Source: Crotalaria pallida (lineage: Eukaryota; Streptophyta; Magnoliopsida; Fabales; Fabaceae). Taken from it: a stretch of 64,000 nt of DNA. Positions 57,205-64,000 of the stretch are shown piece by piece. The first letter of the stretch is position 1. Each line of letters starts with the position of its first letter. A model generated the notes under the pieces. The model was given only the letters and a program-made list of their open reading frames with translations. It had not been told where the DNA came from and made no database searches. Location of the stretch: the NCBI GenBank assembly GCA_037953625.1, contig CM075654.1, forward strand, positions 54,071,001 to 54,135,000, given 5' to 3'. A program made the position numbers and the translations under genes.

Positions 57205-57810
57205 GGATAGAGCTGTGGAGGATCTGAGGAACTGCTGAGGACACTGAAGACCTGCTCTGAGACTTCTATTTTGAGACCATGTGATATAGTGTATATATTT
57301 TGAGAGGTCTTAGAGTGAGGTTTTATTTTATATAGCTGGGTTGTATATGTTTTTATAAACTCTTGCTATCTCGACTGACGTTACTTGCTACTACTGTACT
57401 GATGGGGTTGTATTTTGTGCTATGATCTATATATATATGATGTCTATTTTCCTCAGCAGAGCCCCATAAGTAATATTTTTACTTCCGCGAACTCTGATTT
57501 TAGTTTACAAAAGATTCGGCAATAAGTTTATATTTTATATATTCAAATCCCACTCGAGAGGCAAATAATATATTCAAATGATAAACACTAGTAACGTTCT
57601 CTATAATTAAGCAAATGTGTTCTCGAGAATCTTTTCGAATCTAAGATATTACTAAGCCGAATTCATGAAATGGTTTATGTCAAAAAGAGGTTTTTGATTG
57701 AGCAAGTAATAATATTAAAAATGAAAAATTTTCTAGTCCTAAATTTTGATAGCAAGTAGTAAACTATTTGGAAATATTAATTATTTTCAAATTGGAAAGA
57801 GAGCGTCACA
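57205..57810 (+). repeat. Element D 5' LTR, last 600 bases only
   Basis: Diverges from the B LTR after CACTATATA. It contains a segment homologous to, but distinct from, B's own end region (ATTTTGAGA, TTGCTATCTCGAC, a TA run), GAACTCTGATTTTA near 57490 and the end GAGAGCGTCACA. The rest of this LTR is missing. Confidence 0.75.
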
Positions 57811-57817
57811 CCTTGGG

Positions 57818-57829
57818 TGGTATCAGAGC
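57818..57829 (+). other. Primer binding site, tRNA-iMet type (element D)
   Basis: TGGTATCAGAGC seven bases after the LTR end at 57810. Confidence 0.92.
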
Positions 57830-57972
57830 ATTGGTCCTGTTCCTCATGGCCCGAAGATGCAGCTAAGTCTGATATTCAATGTTGATTGAATATGATTTGA
57901 GTAAGTTAGTGGTAGTATTTATGTTTTTCAAGACCTTTTTAGTAACCCAAAGCCCATAGTGCAGGTCTTTCT

Positions 57973-60900
57973 ATGGCAACCCGAAATAGAAATGTTACTA
58001 ATGAGATGTTAGAACGAATCACGACCGTGCTGGAAGGCATGCAGCAGCAGCAGAGGCATCAATCATCTCAAGGGAGAGCTGGTAACCCATCTGCTGGCAA
58101 CATGATGAATCATGATGCTAAGACTTTGTCGGAGTTCAGGAAGTGCAATCCGCCAAGGTTTGAGGGAGGATATAGACCTGATGAGGCGAACAAGTGGTTG
58201 TACGAGATCAATAAGATCTTCCGAACTCTGGAGTGTTCTGACGAACAGAAAGTGACCTATGCAGTTTACATGCTTCATGGGGAAGCTGAAAACTGGTGGG
58301 ATCACACGGTTCAATTGCTGAATTTTGAAAGGAGGGCAATCAACTGGGGAGTATTTATGGAGAAATTTCTTAATAAATATTTTCCAGAAGATTTGCGAAG
58401 AAAGAAGGAAGTGGAATTCATGCAATTGAAGCAGGGGGATATGAGTGTAGGAGAGTATGCTGCCAAGTTCGAGGAGCTGATGAAGTACTCTCCCTACTAC
58501 TTGAATAACCCTGACGAAAGGAGTAAGTGTGCTAAGTTTGAAGGTGGACTAAGGCCGGAACTGAAGTCTATCTTCAGTTATCAACGGATTCAGAGTTTCC
58601 CTGCACTTGTGGACATGTGCAGAATGTATGAGGATGATAAGAAGGCGGAGCTGATAGGAAGTCAAGTAAAAGAGGTTGGACAGAACTATGGACCCCAGAG
58701 AAAGAAGAAGTTTGACCATCGGAATAATGGTCCATATTCTAAGAACAAGGGAAAGGGCAAGGCAGTGATGGATAACCAGAACAAGCCTCGCGATAATGCT
58801 CCTTATTGCGAGAAGTGCAAGCGTTATCATCATGGTCAGTTTTGCTGGTCCACAGGAGGATGTTTCAAGTGTGGGAAGCAAGGTCATTTTGCCCGTGAAT
58901 GCAAGGAATCTGCAAAGGGAGATGCAAAGGGATCTGCTGGAAAGCCTGTGGTACAAGGACGAGTATTTACCCTGAGTGGTAGTGAAGCAACCCAAACCCC
59001 GAATCTCGTGCAAGGTAATTTTCTGCTTAATAATCAACCTTGCAAAATCATGTTTGATTCTGAAGCTACACATTCTTTTGTTTCTCCTGAATGTGTGAGT
59101 AGGCTGAATCTTATTGTTTCTGATTCACCCTGCTATCTTAGTATAGACACCCCTACGGGAATACCGATCTACACCGCTAAAGTCTGTTTAGGGTGTAATG
59201 TAGAAATTCTGGGTCGTTCATCCCGGGTAGATTTGGTTTGTCTTCCTAATTTACAATTGGATGTGATCTTGGGAATGGATTGGTTGATGAAGAACCAAGT
59301 GATCATCAATTGTGAGGAAAAGACAATTCAATATAGGACCCTTGAACCGGAGGGTTATATGTGTTTATTCTCGGCTTCGGGAGAAGAAGAGTCGATGCCG
59401 ATCGAGGAAATTCCGGTGGTGAGAGAATTTCCGGAAGTATTTCCTGAAGAGATACCAGGATTACCTCCGAAGCGAGAGATAGAGTTTGGGATTGACTTAA
59501 TTCCTGGAGCTGGTCCCATCTCTATTGCTCCTTATAGGATGGCACCACCAGAAATGGCAGAAATGAAGAAGCAAATCGAAGAGCTGTTGCAGAAACAGAT
59601 GATCAGGCCAAGCGTTTCGCCTTGGGGAGCTCCATTACTGTTCGTAAAGAAGAAAGATGGGAGTATGAGGATGTGTGTGGACTACAGGCAGCTGAATAAG
59701 GTCACTATTAAGAATAAATATCCCTTACCAAGGATTGATGACCTTATGGACCAAGTGAGGGGAGCTGCAGTATTCTCCAAGATTGATCTGAGATCAGGTT
59801 ATCATCAGATCAGGATAAAGGAGGAGGATATACCCAAGACTGCATTTCGATCTCGATACGGTCATTATGAGTATGTTGTGATGCCGTTCGGATTGACAAA
59901 TGCACCTGCTATTTTCATGGACTATATGAACCGGATCTTTAGACCATATTTGGATTTGTATGTGGTGGTATTTATCGACGATATTTTGGTCTATTCTAAA
60001 AATCCGGAAGAGCATGAAGAGCATCTCAGGATTGTGTTAAAGGTCCTGAAGGAGAAGCAACTATATGCCAAACTTACGAAGTGTGAGTTTTGGTTGAATG
60101 AAGTGAAGTTTCTAGGGCATGTGATCTCTAAAGAGGGAATTGCGGTGGATCCAGCGAAAATAAGTTCAGTGCTAAGTTGGGAACAGCCCAAGACGGTGAC
60201 GGAGGTGAGAAGTTTCTTAGGGCTGGCTGGATACTATCGTAGATTCATAGAAGGATTTTCAAAGATTGCATTACCTTTGACCAATTTGACTCGGAAGGAT
60301 CAACCGTTCGTGTGGGACGATCGGTGCAAAGTTAGTTTCCGTGAGTTGAAGGAAAGGTTAACATCGTCTCCAGTGTTAATCTTACCCGATCCTCACAAGG
60401 GTTTTGAAGTTTATTGTGATGCATCTAAGCAAGGACTGGGTTGTGTATTAATGCAAGAGGGAAGAGTAGTGGCGTATGCATCGCGACAATTGAAGAATCA
60501 TGAAGTGAATTACCCAACACACGATTTAGAGTTGGCTGCGATCGTGTTTGCCTTAAAGATATGGAGACATCATCTCTATGGCACTACATTCCAAGTATTT
60601 AGTGACCATAAGAGTTTGAAATATATGTTCGACCAAAAAGAGTTGAACATGAGGCAAAGGAGATGGATGGAGTTTTTGAAAGATTATGACTTTAAACTCC
60701 ACTATCACCCCGGGTAAAGCGAATGTAGTTGCAGATGCGTTGAGTAGGAAAGCAATCCACATAAGCGCGATGATGGTTAAAGAGGCTGCGTTGATTGAAG
60801 AATTCAGAGATTTGAGCCTGTTGACACAAGTGGAACCATCAAGTATCAAGTTGGGGACGTTGCAGATCACCAACGAGTTCTTGGAAAGAATTCGGAAGTT

Positions 60901-62311
60901 GCAACGAACAGATGAAGAATTGATGGAAAAGATGAGACTAGGTTCGGAAGGAAAGGAACCTGATTTCAAGTTAGGGCAGGATGGAATCCTTCGTTTCAGG
61001 ACAAGGATTTGTGTACCAAGAGATCAAGAGGTTAGGAGATTGATTCTTGATGAAGCCCATAAGAGTCGGATGAGTATGCATCCTGGATCAACCAAAATGT
61101 ATCAGGACTTGAAGAAGATATTTTGGTGGTCAGGATTGAAAAGGGATGTGGCAGAATATGTGGCGGCGTGCTTAATTTGCCAGAAAGCGAAGGTAGAACA
61201 TCAGAAACCGGGAGGACAGTTGCAACCTCTGAGGATTCCCCAATGGAAGTGGGATAGCATCTCAATGGACTTTGTGTCTGGTTTGCCTAGGACAGCAGCA
61301 AATCATGATGCAATCTGGGTGGTTGTGGATAGGTTAACCAAGTCTGCGCATTTTATTCCAATAAATATGCGCTATCCTTTGAACAAGCTTACCCAGATCT
61401 ATATCAAGGAGGTAGTTCGTCTTCATGGAGTGCCTTCGAGGATTGTGTCAGATCGAGACCCTAGATTTTCGTCGCAATTCTGGAAGAGTTTGCATGAAGC
61501 GATGGGGATAAGTTTGAAATTGAGTTTTGCGTATCATCCACAGACGGATGGCCAGACGGAGAGAACAATTCAATCTTTGGAGGATGTGTTGCGAGCGTGT
61601 GCACTTGAAGAACAAGGTAGTTGGGATCAAGTGTTACCTCTTGCAGAATTCACATACAACAATAGCTACCATGCGAGCATTGGAATGGCACCGTTCGAGG
61701 CGTTGTATGGGAGAAAGTGTCAAACCCCGCTATGTTGGTTCCAAGTGGGGGAGAACTTGATGATTGGACCAGAAATGATACAGCAAACATCGGAGAAGAT
61801 CAAGATGGTTCAGGCAAAGATGAAAACGGCTCAGAGTTGGCAAAAGGGTTATGCGGATAAGAGGCGAAAACTGTTAGAGTTTTCTGAGGGCGATCAAGTG
61901 TTTCTTCGGGTAGTTCCGATGAAAGGAATTAGTAGAGCTTTGAGAACCCGAAAGCTTTCGCCTAAGTGTATAGGTCCATACCAAATTCTTAAGAGAGTTG
62001 GTCCTGTTGCTTATCAATTGGCTTTACCACCCTCTCTATCCAACTTGCATAACGTATTTCACGTTTCGCAATTGAAAAAGTATGTTCATGATCCATCTGC
62101 TATTCTGAAACTCCAACCTGATGACCTAACTCTGAAAGAAAACCTGACCTTTGAGACCAGACCGGTTCGGATAGAAGATCGTGAAGTCAAGCGGCTCAAA
62201 GGAAAGGAAATACCTTTGGTCAAGGTGATTTGGGAGAATGCTGACTTATCTGAAGCTACATGGGAATTAGAGGAGAAGATGCGTTAAGAGTATCCGGAAT
62301 TGTTTTTGTAA
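57973..62311 (+). pseudogene. gag-pol: Tekay-type gag-pol of element D, disabled
   Basis: Starts MATRNRNVTNEM at 57973. Gag domain (EANKWLYEINKIF onward); fingers CEKCKRYHHGQFC and CFKCGKQGHFAREC (residue 297, intact); protease with DSEA at 362-365, where Glu replaces the invariant Gly of D-S-G; reverse transcriptase FIDD (Asp669-670); RNase H CDASK (Asp816). A one-base gain in a CCCCGGG run near 60706-60712 shifts the frame inside the HYHPG segment at the RNase H/integrase junction. Integrase finger and core and the chromodomain follow in the other frame (open from 60686). A TAA at 62285-62287 cuts the tail seven codons before the stop at 62309-62311, which is about where sister proteins end. 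The frame break and the protease change each predict loss of function. Confidence 0.93.
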
Positions 62312-62315
62312 TCTA

Positions 62316-62354
62316 GAATTTCGAGGACGAAATTCCTTTTAAGTGGGGGAGTAG
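62316..62354 (+). promoter_or_regulatory. Conserved 20-nt hairpin plus polypurine tract (element D)
   Basis: GAATTTCGAGGACGAAATTC at 62316-62335, then CTTTTAAGTGGGGGAGTAG and the 3' LTR at 62355. Confidence 0.8.
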
Positions 62355-64000
62355 TGTAACACCCCTAATTTTCGTCTCCCGAATAATAGGAAATTAATAA
62401 TAAAAAGTTTTATTATTAATTTATAGAATTTTTCCAAGTTTATATTTCGTATTTAATTAGCCTTAAATATAAAAATAAGTTGAAATATTTTTATATGGCA
62501 AATAAATGCAAAATATAAGGATATTGCATTTTAGTCCCTGATTGAGAGCTTGAAAGTAATATTGAAAAGATTCTTGGAGGGAAGAATTTAAAAATAATAA
62601 TTTTTAAATTTTGTACTAATCTAACTGGTTAGTAATGCCCTGTAACCGGTTAGACGATGAACTCAGAAACTGGTTTAGTGGATTTTGATGAGTAATCACT
62701 TGATTAATCCAAAATTCGCCACGATTACTGCATGGGATGAGTGGAAATACACGCGTCCATCTGCATGTTCATCTAATTTGCTTATAAATAGATGAATTGT
62801 TGAAGAAGGAGGGTTGATGCATCTGATTTCATACTAAGTGAGCGAATTAGGGTTCTGTTTTCGTCCAAGGAAATTCCTTCTTGTTTCTGAGAGTTAGGGT
62901 GAGAGCTATACACCATTGCAAAGCTTACATCTTGAGCTTTGCAAAGATACCAAGTTTGTGAGTTGAGAGTTCGTGTGGAAGGAGAAATCAAGCTTGGAAG
63001 TTGGAGGTGGAAAACTGAATTCTCTGTTGTTCTGGTTCTGGAAGCTGAATTCCAGATTCGATTTTGGTAAGCATAGTTAACCTTTAAGTCTCAAACCTTT
63101 TTGATTCTCTAGTGCATGTTACCTACTTTGAATTCTAACTATTTTCCCCAATTTCTTTGGTCAAATCCTATGTCAAATTTGGTGATTTCTGGACCTTCTT
63201 GCTGAAAACCGAAACTGGGAGCAGAACTTAGGAAGTGAGAGTAATCTGTGGAGTTTCTTCAAAACCAGTGTCCAATCTTCACCAAAACCAAATTAGAGGT
63301 GTGGGAGAAGTCTATGCTATACTAGATTTAGACTAAAAATCGAACGATTTAGGATTTGAGTTTACAAAACTCAAAAGGGCATTATGTGCAAAATGGCACA
63401 AAGGCTTGGAGGCCAAAATTTTGCTCATTGTGGTTTTGAGAAACTTTAATTTGATGCATGCAAAGTATTTTGATGCTGAATTCTGAGTTTGAATGCTTAA
63501 TCTAAGTTTTGTTGTGTTAAATTGTGTTTATGTGGATTTTTATGCAATTTGATGCAAAGACTTGATGCATGCACTTTGAATATGATTTCTATGATGAAAC
63601 ATATTTGTTTAAGGTATATGAACTTCATTAAATGATGGATTGTGGTTAGATTTGAACATTAAAGGAAATCGTGTGTCAAAACCTTCAATTTGAAGGACTG
63701 ACTGCATAATCTAACCGGTTACTCGATTTTCGTAACCGATTAGACACTGCAGAATTTTAAAGAAAATTTGTTTAATAAATCAGTCCTTAGGTGTTTGGGA
63801 GTTTTGCTCAAATCTATACTGTAAATCCATTATAAATAATCTGAATAAAAGGGTTATGATTCAGATTGGAAGTAAAGAGTTATACCTTAAATTCATAAAG
63901 TAATTTTCAAGAGAAAATTATGTATGATTGGAAACAAATGTGATTTTAATTTTGAATGATGGAAACTGTGATTTTGAGGCATAAAACAAGGTTTAAGTGG
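62355..64000 (+). repeat. Element D 3' LTR, first part
   Basis: Starts TGTAACACCCCTAATTTTCG. AACCGGTT-type palindromes at about 62620-62655 and again at about 63712-63745, donor-like GTAAGC at 63067. The window ends before its 3' half. Confidence 0.88.
62783..62790 (+). promoter_or_regulatory. Candidate TATA box of the D 3' LTR
   Basis: TATAAATA 428 bases into the LTR, about 130 bases after the first AACCGGTT pair; same placement as in solo LTR E. Confidence 0.55.

Larger units (their letters stand above)
57205..64000 (+). mobile_element. Element D: Tekay-like Ty3 chromovirus, 5'-truncated and running off the window
   Basis: Partial 5' LTR, iMet primer site, damaged gag-pol, hairpin plus polypurine tract and the first 1646 bases of a 3' LTR. 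The 3' LTR is related to solo LTR E (inverted at 29775-33190), which suggests a full length near 3.4 kb. Confidence 0.88.

Noticed and set aside
60686..60720. Programmed ribosomal frameshift in element D
   Set aside because: The break lies between RNase H and integrase, and the closely related A and B proteins have no shift there; a simple one-base gain in a C/G run is more likely.

Overview
This window is plant nuclear DNA made almost entirely of LTR retrotransposons nested inside one another. The evidence for a plant is tRNA-iMet and tRNA-Asp primer sites, Tekay-type chromoviruses with C-terminal chromodomains, an Athila-type Ty3 element and a SIRE-type Copia element. A legume is my guess from the SIRE and LTR style; the species cannot be read from the sequence. 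I see no ordinary host gene, rRNA, tRNA or CRISPR array.

Left block (1-36925) is a four-level nest. A SIRE-like Copia element shows only the end of gag and its 3' LTR. Tekay-like element A (2498-36861) sits in that LTR. Tekay-like element B (4636-25828, target duplication GGATC) sits in A's 5' LTR. A young Athila-type element C (5914-16008, duplication GTTGG) with an intact 1880-residue gag-pol sits in B's 5' LTR. A solo LTR, E (29775-33190, minus strand, duplication GTGAC), splits A's integrase. Removing each insert rejoins its host sequence cleanly.

Middle block: 36926-39881 is LTR-like sequence with a TATA box and CGGTATACCG palindromes. A partial LTR (39882-40377) is interrupted by element F (40378-48965). 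F is a complete non-autonomous LTR element: two near-identical LTRs, primer site, polypurine tract and an AAAAA duplication. Instead of gag-pol it carries an uninterrupted ORF for an AlkB-like Fe(II)/2-oxoglutarate dioxygenase (43367-44467) in the sense orientation. This is the most unusual object in the window.

Right block: 48985-53979 is a long AT-rich minus-strand LTR-like stretch. Then comes a third B-family LTR (53980-57204) fused abruptly to the end of a D-family LTR, followed by D's damaged gag-pol and its 3' LTR, which runs off the window.

Across families the LTRs share an architecture: a palindrome cassette 180-360 bases from the LTR start, often a TATA box, a splice-donor-like GTAAGT/GTATGT/GTAAGC, and in families A, F and B a CAG acceptor-like site. 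Families A and F also share a hairpin array inside the putative intron, a stem-loop with compensatory changes near the LTR end, and two hairpins just after the primer site. A, B, F and D all have a 20-nt hairpin before the polypurine tract. Element F keeps all the signals of family A, so it is probably mobilised by Tekay proteins supplied in trans. All similarity counts were made by eye.
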